Shown one piece after another: positions 20,590 through 32,304 of a stretch of 64,000 nucleotides of DNA (the stretch's first letter is position 1; every line of letters begins with the position of its first letter). Both the position numbers and the translations under genes were made by a program. The DNA lies in contig JAUMIR010000001.1 in assembly GCA_030847615.1 (NCBI GenBank), forward strand, positions 262,073,187 through 262,137,186, read 5' to 3'. Under the pieces are notes generated by a model. It was not told where the DNA came from. It worked only from the letters and a program-made list of their open reading frames with translations, and did not search any database. Source of the stretch: Gambelia wislizenii. Lineage: Eukaryota > Chordata > Lepidosauria > Squamata > Crotaphytidae.

Positions 20590-22195
20590 TTAAAAGCATT
20601 GTGGCACTGTGCACTGTGACATTGAGCATGGGAGGTGGAGCCAGAGACTATAAAGGTTCCTGCTGCTACCTCCTCTTTCCTTTCGGAATTTTGTCATTGG
20701 AGTGAGCAGCTGTCGCCTACAGTTGCAAGCAGTAGGTGACAATGAGTGGTTTGGTGGGATTAGGCCTGGTTGTGCTGCACTGTTAATTTATGCATTGGTG
20801 CCATGCAATCTGTCTCAGCCTGTATTTGGTTTGGTTTTTATTTGGTTATTTTTATTAGTTAATTTTACTTTGCTTTGACTTTATTAATTTACAAGTTTTT
20901 TTGGGGGGGGGATGATGAGGGGTAGTGGCAAGGCCCTAGAGGACCTTGGAGTATGGCAGGAATTTTTTTGCTGATTTCAATGGAATTTCTTTTTGGCAGA
21001 AGGACGGAAGCTTAAGGCTGCAGTGTAGCACTGCATCAGATGCAGCTGGATCAGTGGGGTTGAGAGTATCCTTTTGGTGACAGTGGTGTGCCCAACTTTG
21101 GCCCAGTGACTGGTTTGAGGCTGGAGTCACATCTGATCTAACATTTTTGCAGGATTTCTTTTTCCATTTTTGGTTGCAGTTAAATATATCAGCAGAGAAG
21201 CTGGCTAACTCGTCTGTGCATTTCTTGTCATAATATGGTCACAGTGCAGGTAATAAACTCCTTGTCATACAAGTCTGTCAGGGAATTTACTCTTCAGGGC
21301 TTACAATATAATAGTCTTTTCAAGATGAGTGTGGACGACAGCTTAGCCTGTACACAGATGGAGCACTTCAGCCAGCTGGTGCTGGATGCAGCCACCATGA
21401 CGGACCCAACGCCAGCAGACCCGGGGTCATACAGTCTTCCTGGCCTGGGCTTTCTATATTGTTGTCAGCTAGTTTGCCCTGGCAGATAAAGTTGGGTGAA
21501 GAAGACCCTTGCCATATTGACATAGCCCAAAAGACAGTTAACAGGGAAATTTGGAATGCCCTAGCCAGAGGGTTGGCCACTCATTGCCACATCCCCAAAT
21601 AATTTTTCAAAGACCTGAGCTCTACAGAACTGTTGACATCGACTTATCTGAAACATGAAACCATTTTTTCTTGGGAAATCTGCAACAGGGAGTGAGGGCC
21701 CTTTTGACCAGCCTGGTGGGAGTAGGGGATAAGCAGATGCTTACCCCTTATCCATGGCTGGTGTGTTTGTGTGTGTGTGGAAGTAAGAGTTTGGTGAACA
21801 CCTGTGGCACCCATTTGGTGAAGGAGAGGTCTCTGGAACTGCCTCTTTAGGTCAAAAGACCTGGGGGGGGGATGTCCTTGGGGTTGGCCTGGGGGTTTAG
21901 CCCTCACTTTAAGTTATGCAACTTTATAACTGGATTTTCAAGTTGGCCTTCCAGTAACAGGCTGGCTGGGGAGCAACCCAGCATTTGGGTTCTCCTTGGG
22001 GCTCAGGTGTTTCAACCAGGGAAATTTGGAGAGGAAGTCTTGGAGAGACCACCTGATTCAGCTGCTCCTGCACTGCCCCCCCCCATTTGCAGGGGTTTAA
22101 AGTTAAATAGCTTGATAGTTTAAATAAAGTGGTCTATTTTCAGCACAAAGCTTATGTATGGTTTTGTTATTTCATGGTTGGTCATCAAACAGAGT
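20590..22195 (+). mobile_element. LTR-like retroelement remnant, copy 1
   Basis: A TATAAA at about 20649 lies after a GC-rich stretch, and an AATAAA at 22125-22130 lies before a shared end (GGTTGGTCATCAAAC). Several blocks match, in reverse orientation, the unit at 53193-54010: TTGGTGAAGGA, CTCTGGAACTGCCTC, GGTTGGCCTTCCAG and CTCAGGTGTTT. The promoter-then-polyA order fits a long terminal repeat, but no paired LTR or retroviral gene is visible. A DIRS-type origin is not excluded. Confidence 0.45.
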
Positions 22196-22436
22196 CTGCA
22201 CTTCCAACTCAGTTTGCAGAGATTGAAGTAAGCTGAGTACAAAGGGGGAAAGTAGTGGTTGAAGGAGAAATGGGCAATTTAAACTCAGCTGAAAAAGTGA
22301 GATGACAGAGGATTAAATGGGTCTGATTAAATGGAGAGTATGTAGAGAGAGAAGGTCCTAAAGTTAGTCCTCACTGGAGCCAAGCATAGTGTAGGTCAGT
22401 GGCTCTTAAACTTTTCTTTACCAGGGACCCACTTTA

Positions 22437-25147
22437 TTATTTTTTTTATTAAGTTTTTATTGAATAACAAATAATAACAGAGATAACAACAAAGTCTGAG
22501 CAATAGTAGCATTATTAACAGCAAAAGTCAAACATTAACAAGTACATCCTGTGTAAAGACAGGAAAAAAAAGAAAAGAAAGAAAAAAAAAGACAAGAAGA
22601 AAAAAGGTCAAAAGGAGAAGAGAAGAAGGAAAAAAGAAAAGAAAAGAAAAGAAAAAAATAGAAGTGCACAGTTTAGCAAATAAACATACATCACATATAC
22701 ATCTAATTATTAAAAGACTTCCCGCTTGGTCTTGTTTGGTTCTGTAATATTTTCCATATTTCACCTCCTATAACACAAAATAGTATCATTTTATCATTTC
22801 CATTGTTTGACCCTGCTCCTAATGGTCTACCCTGCCTTCTTTTTTCTCTTTTTCTTTCCTGCTGCGCATATTTTCCTGCCGACAACAATTCACATATACT
22901 CATTAAGTACATAACCACGTTCTCTTGTGGTTTTGCATATATTTACATCTATTTGCATCTATTCCTTAATATGACATCTGAACAGTGAAATAAACAGTAA
23001 ATAAGATTTTACACTATACCCTATTTATCCATCTGATTGTTTGCCTAACTATAGAAACCAAGAGTACTTATATCTCCTTCTTTCTGTTTAACATATTTTA
23101 TGAATGGCCCCCATATCTTTGTAGAGTCCTTTGTTGTTTTCTTTCTTATCCAATTCGTCAATTTATCCGATTGAGCCAATTCTACAACCTTCTGTAGCCA
23201 TTCTAACTTAGTTGGTACTTCTTCCGCTCTCCAGCACTTTGCTAAGACCAACCTTGCTGCTGTGATCAAGTAAAGTATTAGGTATCTATGTTCTTTCTCT
23301 TTTGGATTTTCTAAATTGACCATATTTAATAAATATAACTCTGGTCTTAGATCCAACTTCACCTCTATAATTTTCTCTATTTCTTTGTTTATCTTCCTCC
23401 AGAATCTTCTTACTTTATTGCAATCCCACCACATATGATAAAAGGATCCCTTTTGGTGTTTACATCTCCAACATTGTGAAGATATGCCTTTCTTCATTTT
23501 AGCTAATTTTGATGGGGTTATATACCATCTATACATTAATTTATAATAATTTTCCTTCAGATTATAGCAGCACGTGAATTTCAAACCCCTCTTCCAAATT
23601 TCCTCCCATTGTTCCAATTGAATATTGTGTCCTATATCCCTGGCCCATTCTACCATACAATGTTTTACCTGCTCATCTTCTAAGTTCCATTTTAGTAAGT
23701 GACTATAAAGTCTACTAATTAAATGCTTGTTATTTGCCCTCAATAATTTTTCAAACTCTGAAATTTCACCTTCATATTGTCTTAATTTTAAATCTTCCTT
23801 GATCCTAGACCTAATTTGGTAGTATGTTAACCATTGTAGTTGTATCCCTTCCGCTGTTAATTCCTGCCATTCTTTAATTTTCCATTTATTTCTGTCTTTC
23901 ACCATTAATTCTCTATAGGTTAACCATTTGTAATCTCTTAGCTCATTTTTGCAAAAGGCTTCCTGTGGAGATAACCAGCCTGGGATTTTTGGGCATAGCC
24001 TAATTCTATAGTTCTCCCAAACTCTAAACAATGCTCTTCGCACTACATGATTCTTAAAGTCTTTATTTATTTTTGATTTATTGTAACCTAAATAGCCATG
24101 CCAGCCTGCTTTTAAGTCAAATCCCTCTAATTCTAGATCTCTTCTATTCTCTAACAATATCCATTGTTTCATCCATGATAAACACGTTGCCTCAAAATAA
24201 GTTCTCAGATCCGGTAGACCCAATCCCCCTCTGTGTTTGTCATCTGTTAATAGTTTCCATTTGATTCTGGGTTTCCTGCCCGCCCACAAAAATTTGCTTA
24301 AGTCTGTTTGCCAGATTCTGAAAATTTTGTTCGAAATAATTATAGGTATAGTTTGAAAAAGAAATATTAGTTTCGGTAACACATTCATTTTAATAGTAGC
24401 TATTCTTCCTAAAAGAGTCAAGTTCAGCCCTTGCCATCTCCCCAAATCTGTTTTAATGTCTTTCCAAATTTTATCATAATTGTTGTAAAATAGTTGTTGA
24501 TTATTTGTTGACAAATTAATCCCTAAATATCTTGCCTTTTTCACTATCTCACAATTTGTTTTCTTTTCTAATTCTTCTTTTTCTTTTCTATCTAAATTTT
24601 TCGTCAGTATTTTCGTTTTTTCTTTATTAATCTTGAATCCCGCCAATTTTCCAAATTCCTCTATTTTTGCCATTAACCCATCCACTCCTTTTATTGGATC
24701 CTCTAGAATTACCACCAGATCATCAGCAAATGCCTTTACTTTATACTCTTCTTTCTTAACCTTGAGTCCTTTAATTTCTTTATCCTTTCTTAATTCATTA
24801 AGAAGAATTTCTAATACTATGATAAATAATAAGGGAGATAGAGGACAACCCTGTCTAGTGCCCTTTTCAATTCCTATTTCTTCTGATAATTTTCCATTTA
24901 TTATTAATTTAGCTTTTTGTTCCTGATATATTAGTTGAATCCACTTACTAAACTTCGGACCACAGTCCATTTCTTCTAATACCTTTATCATGAAGAGCCA
25001 ATTTAAATTGTCGAATGCTTTTTCTGCATCTAAAAAGAATAAAGCTCCTTTAGTTTCATTGTGGTAATGTAAATATTCAATTATATTAATAATTGATCTG
25101 ATGTTATCTTTTATTTGTCTATTGGGCAGGAAACCCTGCCACAGACC
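22437..25147 (-). mobile_element. L1-clade LINE, 5'-truncated, minus strand
   Basis: On the minus strand, L1 ORF2 sequence starts abruptly at about 25147, runs to a stop at 23045, and continues into an AT-rich 3' UTR ending near 22437 in an AATAAA/A-rich tail. 2.7 kb long and inserted in the hAT-like element. Confidence 0.85.
23045..25147 (-). CDS. L1 ORF2 3' part (reverse transcriptase and C-terminus), open
   Basis: An uninterrupted frame of about 700 codons. Counting from the Met at 25160-25162 (a few codons upstream of the L1 junction), FLPNRQIKDN is at residues 11-20, LDAEKAFD at 44-51, the template-grip block GTRQGCPLSPLLF at 101-113, and the catalytic FADD box at 145-148. Thumb sequence follows, then the C-terminal knuckle beginning CWRCKHQKG at 564. 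It ends in TAG at 23045-23047. ORF2 nicks target DNA and reverse-transcribes L1 RNA; here the endonuclease and the N-terminal part of RT are missing because of 5' truncation, so it cannot act. The lack of any stop or frameshift over 2.1 kb marks it as much younger than the L2 and CR1 copies around it. The lysine- and asparagine-rich, A-rich codon use is typical of L1. Confidence 0.88.
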   Translation of the reverse strand, partial: GLWQGFLPNRQIKDNIRSIINIIEYLHYHNETKGALFFLDAEKAFDNLNWLFMIKVLEEMDCGPKFSKWIQLIYQEQKAKLIINGKLSEEIGIEKGTRQGCPLSPLLFIIVLEILLNELRKDKEIKGLKVKKEEYKVKAFADDLVVILEDPIKGVDGLMAKIEEFGKLAGFKINKEKTKILTKNLDRKEKEELEKKTNCEIVKKARYLGINLSTNNQQLFYNNYDKIWKDIKTDLGRWQGLNLTLLGRIATIKMNVLPKLIFLFQTIPIIISNKIFRIWQTDLSKFLWAGRKPRIKWKLLTDDKHRGGLGLPDLRTYFEATCLSWMKQWILLENRRDLELEGFDLKAGWHGYLGYNKSKINKDFKNHVVRRALFRVWENYRIRLCPKIPGWLSPQEAFCKNELRDYKWLTYRELMVKDRNKWKIKEWQELTAEGIQLQWLTYYQIRSRIKEDLKLRQYEGEISEFEKLLRANNKHLISRLYSHLLKWNLEDEQVKHCMVEWARDIGHNIQLEQWEEIWKRGLKFTCCYNLKENYYKLMYRWYITPSKLAKMKKGISSQCWRCKHQKGSFYHMWWDCNKVRRFWRKINKEIEKIIEVKLDLRPELYLLNMVNLENPKEKEHRYLILYLITAARLVLAKCWRAEEVPTKLEWLQKVVELAQSDKLTNWIRKKTTKDSTKIWGPFIKYVKQKEGDISTLGFYS

Positions 25148-25445
25148 CCAAAGACTTAACACAAGATTTAAAATAACAACAGCAGCAACAACAACAACAC
25201 GATTAAACCATTCATTAAACCTTCCCTCAGAGGGAAGACTTTTCTCCTACTTTTTCCTGCAAATTTGTGGCTGGAGCAGATTGAATGGTAATCCCAGCCA
25301 GCCAGCCAGCCTTTGCCTTTACTCCTGTCACATGGCTGATCCACTATGGGGAGGCCTTCAAGTCTTCCTCAAGCCTTTACGGACCCCCTGTGAGGACATT
25401 GTTACCCCCCTGGAGGTCCACAGACCACAGGTTAAGAACCACTTG

Positions 25446-26734
25446 TGGATGTGAATGAAACAAGCCCCTTTCAGTGTTCAAAAATGGAGGCTTTAGTGAA
25501 ATGGAGATAGTGGTATATTTAATTACCTTCTAGTGCAGATGTCAACATTCAGCACTGAACAATCTGCCACCAAAGCAAAAATACACCTGATAATTTATAG
25601 CAGTTTTGGAAAATCCAGCCAGCAACCGCACACAGCAACACATGAACTAATCATTAAGCAGAAATCATTAAAATATAATGGGACATTTTAAAGCAAGCAA
25701 GCACCACATAAAACTATTCATGTTGAATCTTTTCCTTGCATTATCATCCTTATTATAAAGCACCTGTTAGTTGATGGCAGGGTCAAAATGCTCTGGAAAC
25801 ACACAATTTGCCGTTCCTTGAGATTCCTCAGAGCTGAATCACTCTGAAGTTTCTAAAAATTTCCTTGGTTCAGAATATTTTTCCTGAGCATAGCTCTGTC
25901 TTACTTTGGCTTTGGGGACAGTCTCTGGCTTTTCCCTCCAATAGTCAGTCTCCAAAGGAACCTTCTTTTTGTATTCCCTGCCACCATTAACCTGGTTAAT
26001 GGGGCTTTTCCTGTGTGCTCCATTGTTAATTGGGTACTTTATTTCACCAAGGACTCTACTGTGTTTTTCACAGCAGTCTGTATACTTTCCTTTGGCTCTG
26101 TTTCCACTCAATGGTTTTTATAGTAGTTGAGATACAATAGGCATTGGAATAGTTCCCAGGTTGCTATTACTCAGGACTTAAACTCTTCCCTCTTATTTTA
26201 CACAAGCTAGGTCTGATCAAGGTACTGATAGGCCTCAATTTAAGTGTTTGTTTGATGAAGAAGTTGTTCTAATAAAACCATATTTTGCTTGAACCCGGGA
26301 CACATGGAGAAGGGATTATGCTGATGGTCTTAGTAACTGGGAGTGCTCTTTGTGTTAGTTTGAACCTATAGTTTGTGGCTGTATTCTGGCATTCATAAAG
26401 AACATGTGGAGAGGAGTACACTATTTCATCCTCATTTTCTCTCCCTCTTTCTCTCCCTCTCTCTTTTTTCCCCTCTTTCTCTTTCCTCATATGGTGAGTG
26501 ACATTCTGAAGAAGAAACGTTTTGTTGTGTGAAAAGGCTGTCTACAGAGGTCTACAAGATCTGGAAAACTTAAAAATTGGCATTCCTCATCATCTGGAGA
26601 ACCTCACACATAAAGAGAGCTCTCCTTTTGAGACATTCACACATGAGGAGAGTGACGATGGAGAAGGCAGGGCTAGTGCATTTCTCTGTCCTTAAACAAG
26701 TCCATATTGTTTTAATTCCTACAAAATTTTGGGG
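25446..26734. other. Unassigned DNA, no gene seen
   Basis: A pyrimidine-rich run lies at 26436-26490. No coding or repeat family recognised. Confidence 0.45.
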
Positions 26735-27062
26735 ATGGTCTGTAGCTTAATGATACATGCTTTACTGTGTACATGAAAAAATATCCATGTTCAGTTGCTG
26801 GCATCTATAGGTCAGACAGACTCCAGCTGTGGAGCTGTGGTTTTTTTGCTTTCAGTCAGTATAGACTGGGGAGGTTGAGAGAATGTCCATCCTGTTATGT
26901 TATGTTGGCCCCCAACAAAATTGAAAAAAAAAAATCTGAATATTTTGAGAGGTGGTGAGTTCTGTCCTCCAAGGTTTCTTGGGGAACCAGCGTAGCCTCC
27001 TACTCTTCGATAGTTGTCCACCTCTGGTATAGACAATATGGTGTCAGATAGATCAGTGATCT
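26735..27062 (+). mobile_element. tRNA-derived SINE, interrupted
   Basis: The head at 26735-26862 (GTAGCTTAATGATACATGC, then GTTGCTGGCATCTATAGG, CAGTCAGTATAGAC) and the tail at 27029-27062 (GTATAGACAATATGG, then AGATAGATCAGTGATCTG) belong to one reptile SINE type. About 165 bp of unrelated sequence, flanked on each side by TATAGAC-like bases, separates them. The B-box is decayed. Confidence 0.55.
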
Positions 27063-28876
27063 GCTACATATTCCTGTAACATTATCTGAAGAATTGCAAA
27101 AGATAGAATTTTTAGCTACAGTAGAAAATACATTTTGTTTTCTTTGATCCAGGTATAATAAAATCCTGTTAAAATCTTCAAGTTGTGACTTTTAAATAGA
27201 TGTGGAACACACACACCCCAAGACTTTTTAAAATCCAAATTCCTCCACATATTCACTGTCTGACTTTATATCAACTCAGAAGTAAGTCTCATTCAGTTCA
27301 GTGGGGATTTCTCCCAAGTCAGGATGCAGCCTGGATAACTCGGTTTATTAGTGATGTAGATTGTTGAAGTTTCAGGGTCATTTTAGGGGTATTAGATAAC
27401 CTGTGTCATAACCTATGCATAGTTTATTTAGACTTAAGTCACACTTCATTTGGCGGGGATTCTTTTGTAGTAGGTACACAACTGTGCAACATTATCTTCC
27501 ATAGAAAATGTAGGATATTTCCATAACCATCATTAGTCAGTGGGGGCACACATCCATTAATGAGCCTGTTAAAGGATCCAATTAAAACAGCCACACACAA
27601 ATACTTATGGATTGTCTTCCATTAAAACAACAACAGAAACATGGAACTGGCACAAAGTGGACATGGAGGTAGGAAAAAAAAGTAAGTCCTTGGAACTGGA
27701 CTTTCTAAACCTGAAGGAGGTTTACATTATGGGATATATGCAATATTGGTCCTACATAAAGTAGACACATTGAAATCAATGGGATTTAACTTAGATGTGT
27801 CTATTAAGTCCCAGTCTCCTTGTGAGGACATAGCTCTGAAAGGCTGCCTATAAATAATGTCAATGATAAAATAACATCTTGTTATTTTATATTTATCATC
27901 CTCATCCTTATCATCTTTAAAAGTTCCATTACACCTTATTGTCTACATTGGCTTCTAAATCTCACAGTTCCAAAGACTTCTTCCTACAGTGTCACATAGC
28001 ACAGATAGAAAACCTAGAATGGAAGAGCTGCTAGTGACCAGCTAATAGAATGAGCACTGTGTGCAGAAATTAAGAAAGTTGCAGCATTTTCGACTGTCTC
28101 CCTTTTCCTTTTCTAGTGAAGAATTCAAGATTGGTGCAAGGTTATTCAGAACCCTTGGGCTACGGTACTGTAGAACTGCTATTATGTTGACTAGTGATAT
28201 TATCCTGGATTCTGTTTAATGGTCAAAGGCAACTGTATTCCATCTGAGAGGAGGACATTGCTCTAAGTGTCAGATATGCTACATAAAGATGAAAAATGAT
28301 AGTATTTCTGAGCTGGAATCATGAAGCAATGTGAATGTTGGCACTGAGTGGAATTTACCCTGAGGCTGAGCAACTGATTAGTATGCTTAGGGGGCTCTTG
28401 AAGTAACCAGTAGGGAGTGAGAGTGAAGCAGAGTGGGAAATGGATGGTCCATTACAGTACACAAATCATATCTACCTTTCCAAATCATGTTAATTGTTTC
28501 TGTTAAGCCAGAGCATACTAGGAGCCATCCTACATGCTGCCTGTCTTCTTTCTCTGTGTTTTAGTAAATCAGTTAGTTTGGTGGACATTCCTGGCCAATG
28601 CATGACACAGCATTCCTGATCCCCAGAAATGCCCAGAAACCATCTGAAAATCATTGCCAATCCTCGTGGTAGTACAGATTATTGTACGCCTCTCAATGTT
28701 TTTAAGGGGAGGGAATCAATTTGGGAAGGGGGACTGAAACCAACCAAGGAGGGAGGAACACAGCAAAAAAGCTACTCCTTTTCCACTTTGCTGGCATCAG
28801 AGCAGCAGGAGTACCAGATCTCTCAGAGGCTCTGACGCTTGAAGTTCCCTTCAATAAAGGACAGTATTGCCTTCTT
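27063..28876. other. Unassigned DNA, no gene seen
   Basis: 28620-28860 ends in a promoter-less AATAAA stretch (TTCAATAAAGGACAG at 28850-28864), perhaps the end of an old LTR. Otherwise nothing recognised. Confidence 0.4.
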
Positions 28877-28877
28877 A

Positions 28878-29457
28878 GGACTTTATCAGATGTGGCAAAT
28901 ATGGCATCATAAGGACACCTAATGATCATGAAAGGGTGAACATATCAGATGAAATTGCCCTTTTGTGATCATGTATTGTGAAAAACCTGTTCCTTTTTAT
29001 TGACAAGCCAAGCTGTCAATTGATCCCTTATGACGATTTGTTGCCGGCATTGCTGCCATTTGAATCCTCACACCATTGTACTCACATAATGCTGCATCAA
29101 TGACAGAACACTTCCGGGTGAGATTGTGACAGCCAGGTAGGGGACACACTTTTTATGACACCCCCCCCCCATGTGCTTGGGACTTTGTGAGTGTGTTTTT
29201 GTGCTTTGTTGTACTTTTTGTGTATATATATATATTTGCTTTTATTTTTAAATTTCCTGCACTAGAGTCTTCTCATGAGAATCACTGCAATCAGGACCCC
29301 GGAAGTAAATAAAGTTCCATTTGTGCTCCATTACTGCCCCGGAAACCTCTTTTACACTGGGAATGGTAGGTCTCCTATGGGGGGTTCTTTTGCCAGCATA
29401 AAAACAACACAATTTATGCTGGCAAAAAGAATTAAGGTGGGGTTGTCCATAAAGTCC
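28878..29457 (+). mobile_element. PIF/Harbinger-like non-autonomous transposon, copy 3 (best bounded)
   Basis: Perfect 9-bp inverted ends GGACTTTAT and ATAAAGTCC, flanked by TTA on both sides (28875-28877, 29458-29460). A 3-bp TWA target duplication is the PIF/Harbinger signature. About 580 bp, no transposase. The core has the TTTTTATTGACAAGC foldback block shared with copies at 1.96, 7.26, 32.0 and 32.6 kb. Contains a C-run (29161-29170) and a (TA)n run (29222-29234). Confidence 0.7.
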
Positions 29458-30109
29458 TTAGAATGATTTCATAAGCAAATTCATGACAGTATCTTTGGTT
29501 TTATTGCTGTGTACTTTCCTTGGTTCCCCCCCCCCCAAATGTGCAGCTGTAACCTCAATTTTAAAAATAATAACAGTGATTTTAAATGTTTCATTAACTT
29601 CTATACGAGTGGCTTTGAGTAAACTGGGAACAGTTTTGACTGGTTTTTTTTCTACATGAAAGAGAAGAGCAGAGAAGAGCATCCATCCCTGAAACCTAAA
29701 TAAAACATGTATATGTTCACCAAAATTTTAAATTGAATAGTCAGTTTTCATAAAGTTTTGGAACTTGTTAGATGCTGTGCTATACCCTGCATCTGGATGG
29801 TTGTGTCAACCCAAACAGCATAACAATAGTTAAGATGCTAACATGGCTTTTATCATTTTGTAGGGGGTGGGATAAAAAGAATACTTATCAATGTTCTCAA
29901 AACAAAACAAAACAAAACAAACAAACAAACAAAAAACCCACCCTCCCACACAAGAAATGTCTCAACAATAGATAAAAATATTCTGATATAATGAAAAAAA
30001 ATCAGAAATATTTAAGAAATGGTTGAAAACCATGTTTCTTGAGTGTCAGACAACTCTGATGAGGTGAACCCTGAGGTGACAAATATCTTCACAGTCTGGG
30101 ATCCCTCAT
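29458..30109. other. Unassigned DNA with A/C-rich microsatellite
   Basis: A compound (CAAAA)n(CAAA)n run lies at 29898-29932. No gene seen. Confidence 0.5.
29898..29932 (+). repeat. (CAAAA)n(CAAA)n microsatellite
   Basis: About four CAAAA units followed by four CAAA units. Confidence 0.9.
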
Positions 30110-30330
30110 TTTTGTGTAAAACAGAATTTTCTGCACAGGAAACAATTCCCTGCACAGATAATGCTGTTCTCTGCTTTTAAAATATGTGCAAATGTTCCAC
30201 AAAATAAGTCACCAACCACAACATTTTCTATGCAGGAAGTTGCATTTTCTGCACAGAAAATAATATTTCTATTTTCTGTGTAGAAAATGCAGTTTTGTGT
30301 GCAAAAAAATCCAGAGTGAATTTGCATAAT
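30110..30330. repeat. Palindrome-unit repeat (TTTTCTGTGCAGAAAA type), copy 1
   Basis: At least five variants of TTTTCTGCACAG or CTGTGTAGAAAATGC occur in 220 bp, in both orientations. Relatives are at 59980-60205 and 60905-61235. The frames across it repeat residues like FCAEN or FCTEN because of this periodicity; they are not genes. Confidence 0.6.
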
Positions 30331-30949
30331 GTATGTTCTGAAATGTGCATAAAATTCAAAACCTGAAGAGCTTCTGAAGACTTTCTTGGAGCAGGAAGAA
30401 AACTAATAAGTCTCTCTTGCTTAATTCAAGAATGAAACTGAGAAAGAATTACATCCCTAGCCTCAATACATCTAGATAGCCTGTTGAGAAAATGGTCATA
30501 TACCACAAGATTTTTCACATTTTGGAGCTTTTTTTCTGAAAATGTTATTTTCACAAAATATGTGTTAAAAGCCAAAATTTTGTACATAAAACAGTGCATT
30601 ATGTCCAAAATATTTGCAGTCTCTGAAATACAAAAAATCATTAAAATTTGAAAAAACTCAAATGAACTTTCAGAGTTTCAAATTAAACTTTTCAAGTTAT
30701 TTAGGTTTCCATGTGATAACAAAATAAACAAAAATTCACAACATTCCTATCAGAGATTCTATTAGGGACATGCACATGTGTAACTAGGAGACAGTATCCT
30801 ATTAGAGACACACACCAGTCTATCTAACATATGTATTTTATGAGAGTTTGAGCAAGTAGGTTCTAGTACTTTGTGCCACAAGGCTCACGGTTTTGATGTC
30901 TTTTAATAAACTGGATGAGATTTTAGCATGGATTAGAAAACACAGTTTT
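30331..30949. other. Unassigned AT-rich DNA
   Basis: 30480-30660 may be decayed sequence of the same palindrome-unit family. No gene. Confidence 0.4.
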
Positions 30950-31056
30950 GAATGGCCATCTGTCGGGCATGCTTTGATTGTGTGTACCTGCATGGCAAGG
31001 GGTTGGACTGGATGGTCCTTGTGGTCTTGTACAACTCTATGATTCTATGACTTTGG
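30950..31056 (+). mobile_element. CR1 LINE 3' end fragment
   Basis: TGAATGGCCATCTGTCGGGC, then GGGGTTGGACTGGATGG, then AACTCTATGATTCTATGA: the last hundred bases of CR1 with its terminal octamer-type repeat. Confidence 0.85.
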
Positions 31057-31574
31057 ATCCCAGCATTCACCAACAAGCTTGGGATGTGTGAACAAAATTG
31101 GCTAGGTTTGAAATTTAGAGCATAATCTATATAAAGTGAATCATTTTTAGGTATTGTTGTAAACTTTGCACTTCTCTCTCCTTAATTTAAATCAATGGCT
31201 CTCTAAAGAGTTCAGTTCTGTCTAGATAGTGTTTGGGTTCTTATGTTTATCTTTGTCATCCTCCCATAGCTCCCAAGTGTCCTTAAAAATGGAAGAATCT
31301 GCTCCAGTTTGGAAGGCTCTTTGGAGGAAGATTTTCTCACCAGCAAGGGCTGCAGCAGGGGGGAGAGCAAAAATCCCAGCACTGCGAGGAGCTTCACATT
31401 GGATTTAGGTTCAGCTCTTTTACCACTTGCACAACTTTAAATACCAGTTTAACACTTCTAGATTATTCACTTGTTTATTTATTCATACATTTATATCCCA
31501 CCCTATATCATGGGATTTCAAAGTGGTGTACAGATAAAATAATATAAACAGAGAGAGGGGGAGGGAGGGCAGGA
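31057..31574. other. Unassigned DNA
   Basis: 31465-31545 (TTATATCCCACCCTATATC) resembles the complement of an L2 3' tail. No gene. Confidence 0.4.
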
Positions 31575-31628
31575 TGCTCATCATCTGTCAGAAGAAAGAT
31601 CAGGGAACAGAGATTCAGCCTGAGCTGG

Positions 31629-31847
31629 ATGGGGTCATGCTCCACACGAAATCTCAAGTTTGCAGTTAGATGTAGTCCTGGACTTAGATCTCACCCTGGG
31701 TGCTCCAGTTTCAGCAGTGGGGAGGAGTGCATTTCTACAGCTAAAACAAATACAGAGGCTGTACCCATTCCTGGATATTTCCAACCTGGCTATGGTGAAT
31801 TATGCCTTGATTACATCCTGTTTGGATTATTACAAAAAAGTGATACC
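31629..31847 (+). pseudogene. L2 reverse transcriptase remnant, first piece
   Basis: The frame encodes VVLDLDLTLGAPVSAV (approximate), LKQIQRLYPFLDISNLAMV and NYALITSCLDYY. These match the L2 RT thumb (SLGVLLDSSL to TSRLDFCNALY in the 6.5-kb copy). The piece ends where the composite block begins. The continuation is 33204-33460 (MGLPLET-like, then FKAQFKVLVITFKALK, then APNLWN) and has several stops. Non-functional. Confidence 0.65.
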
Positions 31848-31996
31848 TTATTGGCCAACCAAACTGCAAAACACATGATGCAAGCTTTCAAAGCTCTCCT
31901 GGCTTCTTCATCAATCAAAAGATCTTAAAAAATAAAGAAAAGTGACAATGTTAAAGTTACAGGCTACATGTTGTCTCAGATGTTGCTTGTGTTGTT

Positions 31997-32304
31997 GGAG
32001 ATTATCAGACATGGCAAAAACCATGTCAGGAGATCATGATGAGAACAGGCAAGATTATCAGGCAACGACATCCTTCAGCATCCTGGGGGCATAGCGTGGC
32101 CATGTGTAAGTCATCCCTTTTTATTAGCAGCTTGTCTCCATCAATACAAAAGGGAAACGTCATCTGTGGTAGTGCTATGCCCCCAGAATGGCTGAAGGAC
32201 ATGGGCATCTGTCATGTTACCTTTTCTGTTCCTGTCGCATTCTTCTGGCACAGTGGGTCTGTTTGTTTGTTTTTTGTCACATTCTACCACATCTGATAAT
32301 CTGC
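31997..32304. mobile_element. Harbinger-like foldback MITE, copy 4
   Basis: Ends GGAGATTATCAGACATGG and, on the complement, GATTATCAGATGTGGTAG. The core pairs TGGGGGCATAGC (32082) with GCTATGCCCCCA (32174) around CTTTTTATTAGCAGCTTGTC. Confidence 0.7.

Larger units (their letters stand above)
22397..25445. mobile_element. hAT-like element split by an L1
   Basis: The left end CAGTGGCTCTTAAACTTTTC and the right end (complement CAAGTGGTTCTTAACCTGTGG) form a hAT-type inverted terminus; both are followed inward by GGGACCC or GGTCC sequence. Only about 40 bp on the left and 290 bp on the right belong to it; the middle is an L1. The flanks GTGTAGGT and GTGGATGT agree at five of eight positions, so the target duplication is uncertain. 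Confidence 0.55.

Noticed and set aside
30106..30327. Cys-rich repeated frame (FCAEN-type units) as a small secreted protein
   Set aside because: The amino acid periodicity follows from the palindromic DNA unit and appears in different frames and on both strands at 60-61 kb.
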